From Asterias rubens (Eukaryota; Echinodermata; Asteroidea; Forcipulatida; Asteriidae): 64,000 nt of DNA. The stretch spans positions 15,911,634 through 15,975,633 of the forward strand of contig NC_047065.1 in the NCBI RefSeq assembly GCF_902459465.1, given 5' to 3'. The notes under the pieces are model-generated. The model was given only the letters and a program-made list of their open reading frames with translations, ran no database searches and was not told the origin of the DNA. Each line of letters opens with the position of its first letter. Within the stretch, counting starts at the first letter, position 1. The translations under genes were made by a program, and so were the position numbers. Shown here in pieces: positions 23,176 to 34,200 of this stretch.

Positions 23176-24304
23176 CGCCAGAGGTGTTTATCCCTAATCA
23201 TGTTTGGAAGATCCACGATGTCAGCCTCCGTGGATAGATTTAAAATATTCCAGCAACTACATAAGAGGTGAACATGGATTGGTCTGTTGAAACGCCAGAA
23301 CAGTCCGTTTCAAAATGCCCTTGCCCATAATATTCTCATGTTCTAGAAGTTCAGACAATGTTGCAATCGTGCAGAACGATCCAGGTGTCAACTTGATTGC
23401 AGAGGTATAGGTACAGTGCACCCCACTAAATAAACTCACATAGCATACAGTACAAAATGCTAATACAAATACTTGGAATTATCCCCTGACCCCTTAATTG
23501 TTATCCGCTGCCCAATTTGATATGAGGAATCCCGGGGTATGTCAAGTTACTCTCCCCCATAGTGCCTACACTTGTGTACTTTTTCCAAATGTCCAAAGAC
23601 TACATTAAAGATCTGTGTTTTTTTTCTAGCCAAACCCACTGCCCCAGCTATTCATTCAGACCACAGGTTTTTTGTATGGTAAATAAAAATCACGAAAAAA
23701 CTCTTGTTATTTACACATATACATGTATTCAACAAAATAAAATGTCAGTAATAGCACTGACTGTGTACAATTTGTTTATTTATATTAACAGATTTCCGTA
23801 ATGAATACGAAGGAAGTCTTTAAATATGATTATAATTCCCTCAAACATGACTATGTTTTGACCGATCCTTTTGAGTATTTGGATATCAAACAACATCATC
23901 TAAAAACAAAAACTCGTTCCATGATATAATAGACCTGGTTGGATATAATGTCTCCGGACTTTCCGCCCACAGGTCAAAAGAAGTTACCACAGTAGTACAA
24001 ATCTGTAGCTGTTGGAAGTACTGCATTTTGGAGCTTGGTGGTCAACAATGTCCAGCTGGAGGTAGAAGGTTCACATTCTGGTTGTGTCGATCCGCCAAGC
24101 ATTTATATTGGAAGCCACTCTTGTGTTGGAATATCAAGAACTACATCCATGTCTGGTGTGCATCTGAGTAAATTAAGACATTTGCATCAAGTTTTGAACC
24201 ACAAGTTATTAATAATAATAAACTATGTTTACAAAGCGCCTCAAATCCAAGGCACTGTACAAATTAAGACCCCACAGCTTTTAGGTTGAACAAAGAAAAA
24301 TTGA

Positions 24305-24545
24305 CTAGAGAGGGATTAAACCAGCGACCACCACGTAAGCCTTTTTGAGGTATGGCGGACATACAATGTTTTACGTGTGCGCCCCAAACGGGAGCAACTC
24401 ATAGATATAGAATACAATACATGTACCTAGATCGGCCGCGCGTACATACACGCCATAAACCGCAGTAGTGTTGTATCATTGTGTTCGCCATATCTCACAA
24501 AGGCTTATTGGAGTGCTGGTACACTCTAACTGAGCTATCTACCTA
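24305..24545 (-). mobile_element. tRNA-like SINE head split by a MITE
   Basis: On the minus strand, 'agatagctcagttagagtgt' (A-box) and 'ggtcgctggtttaatccctc' (B-box) are the two halves of a tRNA-like head similar to the one at 49138-49210. They are separated by about 170 bp of palindromic DNA (24336-24507). Confidence 0.65.
24336..24507. mobile_element. 172-bp TA-flanked MITE inserted in a SINE head
   Basis: The ends 'taagcctttttgaggtatgg' and 'ccatatctcacaaaggctta' are inverted repeats (with 'cggacatacaatg' and 'cattgtgttcg' continuing the pairing), bounded by TA. That is consistent with a Tc1/mariner-type TA target duplication. Confidence 0.7.
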
Positions 24546-24669
24546 GCCAAATGTTGGCAGTCTCCCTATTTTGTCAATATCTTTGGTTCAGTCAGAAGCT
24601 ATGTAACTATTAAGTAACGGTAGCCAGTGATCCCACCCACCCAAGTTTTTGATACAACACGGGAAGCAG

Positions 24670-24807
24670 CAGAAGAGAGATCACCTGAAGGGGATGCGCC
24701 TTGTGTTTTAGATATCAAATAAAAAACTACAAGGGTAACTGACTGTGTAAATTTTGAAAATGTTATGAGGTTATTTTAAAGTTTGATAACAAACTTGGTA
24801 CTTACTT
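24670..24807 (-). other. C20orf96: Stop codon overlapping a consensus splice donor in the C20orf96-like gene
   Basis: The last codons read ACC AAG TAA GTACC. The stop lies within AA|GTAAGT, a consensus donor. About 110 bp downstream an acceptor-like 'ccccttcag' is followed by GTGA; splicing there would make AAG TGA. Both forms end in the same residue (Lys) and stop. Confidence 0.5.
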
Positions 24808-27800
24808 GGTTGTTTCCTTGAATAAATGTGGAAACATAACGTGACGCGGGTTGGTCTTTGGATCGTGCTGCATTTCCTTCACCTCGACCGTCAGCTCCTT
24901 ATTGGTCAGAACTAGTTCTTCAAGGAGGCGTTCGTGTTCTTCAATCTCCTGCAGAATGGGAAAGGTTTCAGATTGGATTCAAAGTTTTGAGTGAGAAGGG
25001 CCCCTCAAGATTTGCCCATAGTTTTTTAGTTTCAGTGACTGGCCAGTAGGACAAGTTAGCTTTTTACTTCACACCAGTTGGTCAGCATTTTCTCAAGTCC
25101 ATAATGTATTTCACACTCAATAGGGATGCTTTTCAACACTAAACTAGCCACTTGGTAAGAATTACAACCGGTTCTTTTGCCTCTTAACTGGCATTTGGCC
25201 TGGGGACCATTTTTAGGGGGCAAACGTTGCCCCTTACGTTGCCCCTTAGTTCGACCATTCAAAACCTTTGTCATAGTTGTCATTTGTCACAGAAAAGGCA
25301 CAGGGTACAACTGGCAATAGACCGATCCATTAGGCCCCGCCCCATTACGTATTGACCAATCACAACCCATTGCGCAGCCAAAAGTCTGACAAGTTAAGGT
25401 CCAACATGCATGCGCGTATGCTTGGCCCGCGTGGCACAGTTGTGCAGAAAAGCATTGGAGAGGCTCATGTGTTCTTGCTCACACGTGCGCTATGGGTGGA
25501 GCCTAATGGATCGGTGTATTGCTATGGGTGCTGTGGGTTATTTCGAGGCCTGCCCTTACGAACAGTTGTAGCCGTAGCCGTCATTTTGGATTCGGCCTTA
25601 CCTTTCTCATGACGATGTTCTGCATGGCCATTTCCTTCAGGCTGCTGTGCATAGAGTCTATAGCATTATCTGTAACTGTAGCTTTGATGTCATGAAGTCT
25701 CTCCGCACTGTCCTCTTGATATTTCTCTTTCTCTATCGCTGTTATACTCACTAGCTCAGTAATCTCCTCCTGCAAAACAAAACCAGGTACAGCGTTTAAA
25801 AATGGATGCCTTCTTGGTCATCCTGGATGGATGAGATCCCCCAAGATAGAAATCTGAAAGCAGTGACAGGAAACCAGTGCTTTCTTCACATGTAAAACCA
25901 TACCCGATATGGGGGCAAAGAGAACTCCCTAATGTAGCCATACTGTACCTCTTGTACCGAAGTAACCCCCCCCCCCCCCCCATTTCATCTCCTAACCTTT
26001 CTTTTTATCTGGAGGAAAAAAAGGTTAGAATATGCATGAGAAATATTGTGTATACAAAAATATTACATAATCCACAATGTAAGCTGAGATAAACTTGAGA
26101 GTATCAACAATCACTTCAGAAGCCTGACTTATTGTGGTTATATCTACAACTGTACATCACTATCACTGTCACTTGTGGACAATCACACAACTGTAACAGT
26201 CAAGTTGAAACCGGTTCCAAGTACAGTTGAGACGAGTCTAGGACCATGGCAATCTCCAAGAAGAAATTTGGTGGTGGGGGGGGGGGGAGTTCAGAAAACA
26301 GTTTTTGGGAAAATTACTCATGCTACCCAAGTGGCATATAGCATAATTTTAATTTTAATTTTTTTTATTTTTTTTATTTTTTTTATTTAGACATTTATTT
26401 CAAATGTTGGTTGCCTCCAAGTTACCTTGTGTATATGTAACAAGGCCATAAAGTTGGGCGGAAACAAATACTATGCAGCTGCAGACAAACTCTTACCTCA
26501 TACTCAGCAGTAAGATACTGAATTTGTTTCTGGAGTTCAGCAATCTTCATGGCCCTGACCGGATACTCTTTGTCTTTATAGCTCGTCAAAACCGAAAGCT
26601 CCGTCTGTCTTTCTTTCAGTCTGTCATCTAAGACGCCAACTTGCTTCTCAAGAACTATTGAAACAAAATAAAACAATTCAATTCAATCAATTTGTATTAG
26701 ATCCCAAAAGGGTAATTCATTAAATGCTTGCATACAGTAAACACATTGCAGGCATGATATTTGGTTCTTGGAAAAAAAAAGTAGTATTTTATTGAGTACA
26801 AGGGCTAATCTATATTTACATTACGGTATAGGGTTTTTATAGACTTATCAGGCTGTTTGATAGCAACTTTGGGCCACTAAATCAGAAATCCGACTTGAAG
26901 ACACTGGACACTATTGGTCATCGTAAAAGACCAGTCATCTCACTAGGTGTATCTCAACATATGCATAAAATAACAAACCTGTGCAAATTTGAACTCAATT
27001 GGTCATCGAAGTTGCGAGATGATAATGAAAGAAAAAACACCCTTGTTACACGAAGTTGTGTGCTTTCTGATGCTTGATTTTGAGACCTCAAATTCTAAAT
27101 TTGAGGTCTTGAAATAAAGTTTGAGGAAAATTATTTTTTCTCGAAAACTACGTTACTTCAGAGGGAGCCGCTTCTCACAATGTTTTATACCATCAACCTC
27201 TCCCCATTGCTCCTTACCAAGTAAGGTTTTATGCTAATAAATATTTTTGATTAATTACCAATAGTGTCCACTGCCTTTAAGCAGGAAGAATATCATGCCT
27301 ATTGATTTATTTAAAACAGTAGGACTATATCAGATTTGAATGTGGAAGTTCCTGAATAATGGCTTTTCAGTGACAGTAGAAGAACCATCAACACTGCATT
27401 TGACACTACCCTTTAACTTTACCTTCCACTTCATTGGCTTGCAGTGCCTTAGCCTGATCATAGGCTTTCTTAGCGAGCGTCTTCTCCATTTCAAACTTCG
27501 CACTCAACGTAGACACAGCCCCCTGACAAAAATACACAATGAGAGCAGTTAATAATATCAAAGTCTTATACAGCACACATGTCTACCAAGCAGTTACAAG
27601 GTGTTACACAACACATGGGACCGAAGGGCTCTACGTCCTATCCAAAGGACAAAGCAATGGACCATCAAGCATACAATTATTTTATAAACCTTATGCAATG
27701 ACTACATGCACATCCTGCAGCCATCTCAGAGGTAAATCAATAATGAAACAATGGAAAACATAGAGCTACATAAGTGAGGCGCACAGGATTGGCCAATGAG

Positions 27801-30068
27801 CTCTTTTCTGTTGACCTCCTAGCCGAGGGCGCAATACTCAAACGACTTCATATGCATAAGGGAAAAAACCATAAAAAAATTCTTCCAGGAAAAACCCACG
27901 CAGTCCGGTAAGAAGGACTGGAAACCTTATCCACAAAGTGCTCCCGACTGGATTAGAACTTGGGGTTCTAGAGGTGGAAGGTGAGATAGATACCACTTAT
28001 GGTTCTCTGGTTGGTTAGATGAATGGGGACTCCCTGAAATTAATGAAAAAACTTTACCGGAATCAACCTTCCTTAAACTTACCCGGAATCTCTCATACTT
28101 CTGTAGGAGTGACTTCACCTCATCATGCTGAAGGATTGAAGATAAAATCACAACAAATCACAAGTCAACATTAGAGAGTACTTCATTGCAATTTGTAAGA
28201 GTAGAGTGAATCCCATCTTTTAGTTTTCAACAACAGGCCTTAAGTCTTTCTTTATAAGAATACTGGTTTTGACAAGTGTCCAGTGCCTTTAATTCAAACT
28301 GACTGGTGAGATTTGAACATAGTCTTCTCAAAAAGGTTACAGTCTGACGACTCATCAGAACTCAAGTCCGATGCGCCACAGACCGCTCAGCTGTAAGACG
28401 CCACCCAAAACTTACCACTTCTTTCTCATTGCCTTCAATCTCCCCTCTCAGTTTGGTATTCTCTCCAAGACTGAACAGATTTGTGTAAAGGAAATCTTTT
28501 CAGTAATATAATTGGTTTTCTCCAACTAAAAATCAAAATGTCTGTCCTCTCTTCAGACAGAACCTTAAGACTCCAGTGTAAGACACTTTTGACGACTCCT
28601 CTGTTTCCTTACATTACAAGAAATATCACAGAATTATTATTTCTGGAACCAAGAAGTATGACCACATCCAGGGCTTAAAATAACCCACAGCATTTGCCAT
28701 GGCGCCCTGGGCTTTTGCTGTGGTGCCCTGTGCAAGGTTCCTGTACAAATTTAAATATTTTCATACAAGTGCCCCTTATGAGAGGACAACTGTTGAGCCC
28801 CTTCAAGAGTGAAGTTCAAGACCTGCACATTACACCAATACTTTATCAACTTCACTGGCTGCCCGTACAACCCAGAATTCAGTTCAAAATCTTTCTTTTC
28901 ACTTTTAGGGCACTTCATCAACTCGCTCCAATCTATGGTACATGACGCGGTGAAAGGTCAACACGACACAAGGCCGTCCACACACAAACTGACAATGATT
29001 CAATCACCCCAAAGATGAAAATATTTCTCTGATAAAATAAGGAGTGATTAAAATGGAAAAGAGCAGGATCTTAAAGGTTGCGACCCAATTTGAACTTTTC
29101 ATAGTAAATAATGCTTAAGTTAGACAGTTGAACACTGAAGGCAAAGGTTCCCTCACATTTTACAAAACAAACAACTTCCTCAAAAAACTAACTACTAAAG
29201 AAAAAAACTTCTACAAAGGATACAGTGTTTCCTGTCTGCTTTTATAGTTGGCGAGAGCTTTTCTCCTTGATTTGATGAGGAGCTCCAGCACCTTGTTTTC
29301 CCTCAGTTTCTCCTTGATGCTCTCGTCTGTCTCTTCAGCTGGTGTTCCTCTCGTCCTGGACTTGTGGTGATGGGGACAGGCAGGGCCTGCAAAGTGATGG
29401 AACTGCCTCGCTGACGACTCTCGTGGACGTTGTCCGACGGTCGGTGCTGCATTACAAAAGAAGAAAATATGCTCTTTATTCATCTCAACAGCTAGTCATA
29501 ACAATAGTAACAATAACTAGTGAATACATTGTATACATATATAGCGCATTTTACGATAATGTATCAATGTGCTGAATACATAAGTGCCCTAGTCATTGGG
29601 GCAATAACTTCCTTCATTCTATTAGAGCCCGGGCTGCAGTGGCGCACCAAAGACTTTTCTAAACACAATATCAACATCTACCCTCGCAGGTACATATATA
29701 CCATTGTGTGAGGAGAAGCAACATAGTAAAGTATCTTGCTCAAGGACTAAAGTGCCATGATTGGAATCTGAACACACACTCTGATGACTAAACCACCAGA
29801 ATTTGAACTCGATGTTCTAAACCGCTCAGCCATGACACCCCAGTGCTATAGGTCTAACCAGAATGCATCTGTAATGCTTACATGATTCACGCCCAGCTGT
29901 TGTGTCATTATTAATCCTGGCTCCATCTTTCTGCTTGGATGCAGAAGTGTTCTGTGCAATACGTCTGGAACTCCCTGTGCGTTCCCACTGGTTGTAGTCT
30001 GTTGGGACGAGGCGAATATTAGCCAAAGGTTTCTGAAGGTCTGATGGTCTTACATCCGGGTTAGCCAT
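24802..30068 (-). CDS. C20orf96: Coiled-coil protein similar to vertebrate C20orf96
   Basis: Eight coding exons join in phase: 30068-29882, 29446-29224, 28470-28416, 28127-28083, 27522-27423, 26654-26497, 25769-25602 and 24948-24802, giving 360 codons plus TAA; I recall human C20orf96 as about 363 aa. The N-terminal 90 or so residues are polar and probably disordered (MANPDVRPSDLQKP...). From about residue 105 on (ESIKEKLRENKVLELLIKSR) it is nearly all charged heptad-type coiled coil. The best family marker is LTSYKDKEYPVRAMKIAELQ (residues 226-245), which I recall as LSTYMDHEYPVKSVQIASLL in C20orf96. Function is not established; vertebrate homologues are mostly noted in ciliated tissue and testis, so a ciliary role is inference. 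The ATG follows an acceptor (cttttacag), so a non-coding first exon lies upstream. It could instead be another DUF4515-like coiled-coil protein. Confidence 0.7.
25316..25540. mobile_element. About 225-bp MITE with 'aatagaccgatccattaggc' ends
   Basis: The left end 'aatagaccgatccattaggc' is matched by the inverse 'gcctaatggatcggtgtatt' on the right. There is no coding capacity. It lies in an intron of the C20orf96-like gene. Confidence 0.8.
26895..27280. mobile_element. Palindromic MITE family F1, copy 7
   Basis: It runs from 'ttgaagacactggacactattgg' to 'ccaatagtgtccactgcctttaa' with the full F1 body, in a C20orf96-like intron. Confidence 0.85.
28694..28945 (+). pseudogene. CR1-like LINE reverse transcriptase fragment
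   Basis: The translated stretch HITPILYQLHWLPVQPRIQF followed by KIFLFTFRALHQLAPIYGT is the C-terminal signature of CR1/L2/Rex1-type LINE reverse transcriptases (LHWLPVxxRIxFKILLLTFKALHGLAP). Only this scrap remains, on the strand opposite to the host gene and in one of its introns. A 'gccctgggcttttgctgtgg' repeat piece precedes it. Confidence 0.75.
29695..29850 (-). mobile_element. Partial tRNA-derived SINE (antisense)
   Basis: It has 'gtatcttgctcaaggac', a tRNA-like B-box inverse ('tttgaactcgatgttc') and an A-box inverse ('accgctcagccatgacac'), as in the SINE heads elsewhere. A related minus-strand piece lies at about 28318-28402. Both are in introns of the C20orf96-like gene. Confidence 0.5.
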
Positions 30069-30139
30069 ACCTGTAAAAGGGTAACAGAAAACAAGATACT
30101 TTTATTTGTTATGTTTGTCAACACTTAGTCACAGTCTAC

Positions 30140-30205
30140 TTCTAGAAACTATAAAACTAAAAAAGGCTCCTCACGGGAGGGCCTTTTTAGTTTCTAGAAG
30201 TAGCT
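30140..30205. repeat. Short hairpin repeat
   Basis: 'acttctagaaactataaaac' is mirrored by 'tagtttctagaagtagc' around a small loop ('ctcctcacgggaggg'). It lies upstream of the C20orf96-like ATG. Confidence 0.6.
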
Positions 30206-30309
30206 GGAAAATTGTAAAATAAACATTGACATAACACTTTTCTATGACGAGATTGTTAAATCTAATTAATTATTTATTGTGAACCTATGTATTGGGTTAA
30301 ACAAAGGGA

Positions 30310-30433
30310 AAAGTTTCCGTATGGCGCCACCACTTTTTCATTCGAAATAAAATAATATAGTATCTAATTTACCTGATTGATATATCCCTTTTTGTAAAAA
30401 TGAGTGAAAAAGTGGTGGCGCCATACGGAAAGT
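30310..30433. mobile_element. Hairpin MITE family H1, copy 3
   Basis: The arms 'tttccgtatggcgccaccac' and 'gtggtggcgccatacggaaa' are perfect inverses, separated by an AT loop with 'aaataatatagtatctaatt'. It lies between the C20orf96-like ATG and the shared promoter region. Confidence 0.9.
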
Positions 30434-30899
30434 TATCCGAACAAAGACTTAATTTGTGTACTGTGTAGGCCAGTATATTACATAGGCCTATATTATTATT
30501 AAATAAGTTATCACTCTGAAATTTCTAGGCCCTATATAATTATAAATCTGAATTAACATTAACAACATTCAAAAATTTAGCATTGCAATGACTTTTTTGT
30601 CAATTAAAATAAACTTTTTTTTTTTATATGACTGAATACAGCGCGCGACCCAGCGTAAAATCTGTTTGTTAATTAAAACTGGTTAGGCCATATTTATAAT
30701 AATAATATTTAATAATATTAAATTATTATTATTAATAAACATGAATGATATTGATAAAACCTTTTCCACAACAATACAACTTATTCCATACATGATACTT
30801 GAACAAATATACTGACAAGTTGTTACCCTTAATTGTATTCTTAAATTGACGGTCGAAGTGTTGCACAAATGAACTTCAATCAACCCCAGCCGGTTCGTT

Positions 30900-31266
30900 G
30901 AACAGTTTTTTTAGATCACCAATGTCAAATGTACGCCGCCATCTTTGATGCTGAATGTTGCTACGACACGATTTCGTCCCCAGAGGTTTACAAAGTGTTC
31001 ATTCAGCATGCAATGAGCGAGAGCGAATTCTGGGGTCGATACACATACAAAATAAAAATAAAACTTCGTTGGTCAATCCAACAGAGGGCGCTGTTCCTGT
31101 CATCGTCGTATAAAATTTCATTTTTGCAGTAAACAAGTTTTTTTATCAGGCGATATTCAAACGTCCTTAATAGTTTACTTTATGGAGGTAAATGCCAATG
31201 GTGTTCTAAATCATTCCGATAGTTGGCAGTGTTCCTTGTTGTCCTCCCAGCCAACCCTCAATCATC
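30900..31266. promoter_or_regulatory. Putative bidirectional promoter between the C20orf96-like gene and CIBAR1
   Basis: The two genes are divergent, with start codons about 1.2 kb apart. The segment contains 'gtacgccgccatctttgatg' (30931-30950), a YY1-type GCCGCCATCTT motif common at TATA-less transcription starts, and 'agagggcgctgtt' (about 31083), a CTCF-core-like sequence. Both 5' UTRs may begin here. This is inference from motif and layout. Confidence 0.45.
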
Positions 31267-34200
31267 ATGAGTCTTAGGAATGCAGACGCTCGAGCAAGGT
31301 AAATAAATTAAATTTTGAAAATGAAACGTTTCCCAAAAATGAACAAGGACAAATTGAATTTCTTATTTTCCTACTGCAGTGCATGCCTGACATTGACAAT
31401 GACATGCCTGACCATCCAATTCAAAATCAAAGTCATTTATATTTATTAATTCTGATTCATTTTATTAACGTGGATTTGTTTTGTTTTCCAGTAGACGTTC
31501 CGTGCCATACTGTGAAAGCAACATTCTATTTTTTTCTAGTCAGTAGTTTAAATCCCGGTGGTACGGGTAGGGGTAGGCACCGGTTCGCAAATATCCTGGT
31601 GTCATTTGTTTTCAGTAGGATAACAGGAAAATTGTTCACAATCAAAAACTAATTTTTTTTTTTTTCAAATCATCTATCAAATTTATTAACAATAACACTT
31701 ACACTTCATGGTGTGTTGAAATTTGTCTTGGTCTTGGGTGCGCGTAAAGTAAAGCTTGGATAAAGGTGCATGGTGGTCTAGCTGGTGATCAGTATCAGAG
31801 TATTGATCCGTAGCTACTATCCCACAATGCACCTCACTCAACAGTTTGCGCTTCCGCAATGGTATTTGCGAAAAGGTCTTTGGTATGTGGGCTGTACACA
31901 AATATCAACCAAAACAAACGACTGCAGTCTAGTTCACAACCCCCCCCCCAACCGCCCCCCCCCCCCCTTGAAAATTGAACAAAACATGCTGTAGGGCCTA
32001 TATATGTATCACAAATACCCACAACAGCGATAACTTGAAGATTTATAGTTGCGATAACGTAACCCTCCTCTCGACAGCGGAAGGAGAATTACCTTATCGC
32101 AACTAGCAGATTTACAGTTTGTGTAACTAAATATTTTTAAAAATATAAAACAATTTATATTTTGCAGAGAAAATCAAGCCAAATTCATCCAGCAGAGAAT
32201 TAATAATGTCGAGAGGCATTTTTCCGATCTGTGCCAACTGTTTGGTGCTTACTCACGCAAGCTTGCCAGGCTACGAGACAAGGGAGACCAGCTTGCCAAG
32301 GGTGTCCTTGCGTACGCAGAGAGTGAAGCGTCGTCTACAAAGTCAGGTCTGACTGGATTTGCTGAGAGGCTGTCGTCTGTGCAGGATTACAGACAAGCAA
32401 TGGTGAGATAGCAAATACTATGAGATTTCTAGATCTGGTGGGTACTTAAGCCAAGCCTCTTCAAGATTAGTGTTGTAACAAATTACTCTCTCACTCATTC
32501 CGAGACTGTCAAGCTGGTGTTTGGGGTACCATAATGGGTGCATAGCTGCTGTCATGGATCACCACAGTTCTCTGTCCTCCGCCATACATACAAGGGCAGC
32601 ATTGTTTCGACCTGTACAGTCTCGGATGTTGTCAGACCAGGACTTCCTATGTCCGCCCCTCTGACGCTTGCCCTCAACTGTTCCTTGGAGTCGTAATGGG
32701 ACACATGACCACACCAGAAACGCTGCAAGCTCACCTGGCAGGCAAGCTTGCAGCATTTCACTGTTGCAAGAAGTGGTTCCTGACATACTGTATACTCTTG
32801 TCCCCATGGAATACAGGTTTGGGGAGGCCCCAAAAGTTTGTTTACCTCACAGTTATCCCAGCCGACTTTAACAATGTCTACGTCTAGGACCCTATTTCAC
32901 TGGGTTTCCGTTGCACGTTTCAAGAATACCCCAGGTTTTTACTGCTTACCCCTACTCCAAAGGACAATTGCCATGCCCTTGCAAGAGCAAGGTTCAAGGC
33001 CTTCTAGAAATGAGATGGATGAATAATGTCCATGTGAGTTATGAATGGTTCAGTCAGCTACATTGTCTTCTCTTTATCCCAACAGGTTGATCGACTTTCC
33101 CAAAGGGTTGTTCATCCGCTGACACTGTATGGTCAGAACTTCAAACATACACGGGTAAGTTATTGTCCAGACTTGATTGAAACCCAGGCTTAATTGGTCA
33201 TCAAAATTGCAAGAAAATAACAAAGAGAAAACCTTACTGCACAATTGTGTGTGCTTTCAGTGCCTGAAAAAGGCTTTTTCAGATTCAAATATTTCAGTGA
33301 GAAATTACCTCTTTCTCAAAAACTGTGTTTTTCTCTCAATGTTTAAGCTATCAACAGCTCTGCTTTGCTCATTACCGAGTTACTTTTTATGCTACTTTTG
33401 AGTAATAACCAAAAGTGTCCCGGATCTTAAACTTTGGTTGACAACTTTACACAATCCCTTACATGGTAGCTGAAAATATTGTGCGTTTTATTTGCTTGCC
33501 AGGAAGACATGAAAGCCACTTTTGCAGCCAGAACCAAAGAGATCAACCAGCAGAAGAGATTAGAGAATATTAAGAAGAAGAATCCCAACAACAGACAGCA
33601 GATTGTATCCTTGAAATTAACTAATAGACCCCTTGCATGACGCTACAGGGATGTTGATGTCTGCGCAAGTTTTTATGCACAAAGAACAGCTAAGTTCGTC
33701 CAATGATTTGACTCCTTTGGACTCAGGGATGGTGCTTTTTGGCCTCAGTGAGGGCGTTTCAAGTGTGCGGCGTCATATTGTAGGGGTCTATACAGGGAAA
33801 CATTATGGGCTGGATTTGTTTTAAACAAAATTATTTGTAGTTTTATCAGATGTTGCACAAGGCAGGACGGCAAGAATATTGGCCGGCCTTTTCACAGTTT
33901 AATTGCTTTACCAACAGTCTGCCCCGATAAATGGGTACAAATGGGGTATAGCCAACCCTTCTCCGGTGTATGTATTAAGCAGTATAAAGGCCAAGTCACA
34001 CAGGCCCCGATAACGAGAACGAAAACGATCACGACAAAAATGCACGCCCTCGATTGGTTGAGATGCTCCACGCAGAATACGCCCACGCTCATTCAACCAA
34101 TCGAGGGCGTGCATTTGTATCGATATCGTTTTCGTTCTCGTTATCGGGGCCGGTGCGACTTGGCCTTAACCCCTGGTATTCTTGAAACATGCAGCTGGAA

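Larger units (their letters stand above)
21810..24800. other. Intergenic region between COX4 and the C20orf96-like gene (tail to tail)
   Basis: No exon was recognised. It contains a truncated F1 MITE, a SINE head with a nested MITE (24305-24545) and otherwise AT-rich unique sequence. The part nearest 24800 is probably 3' UTR of the minus-strand gene. Confidence 0.5.
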
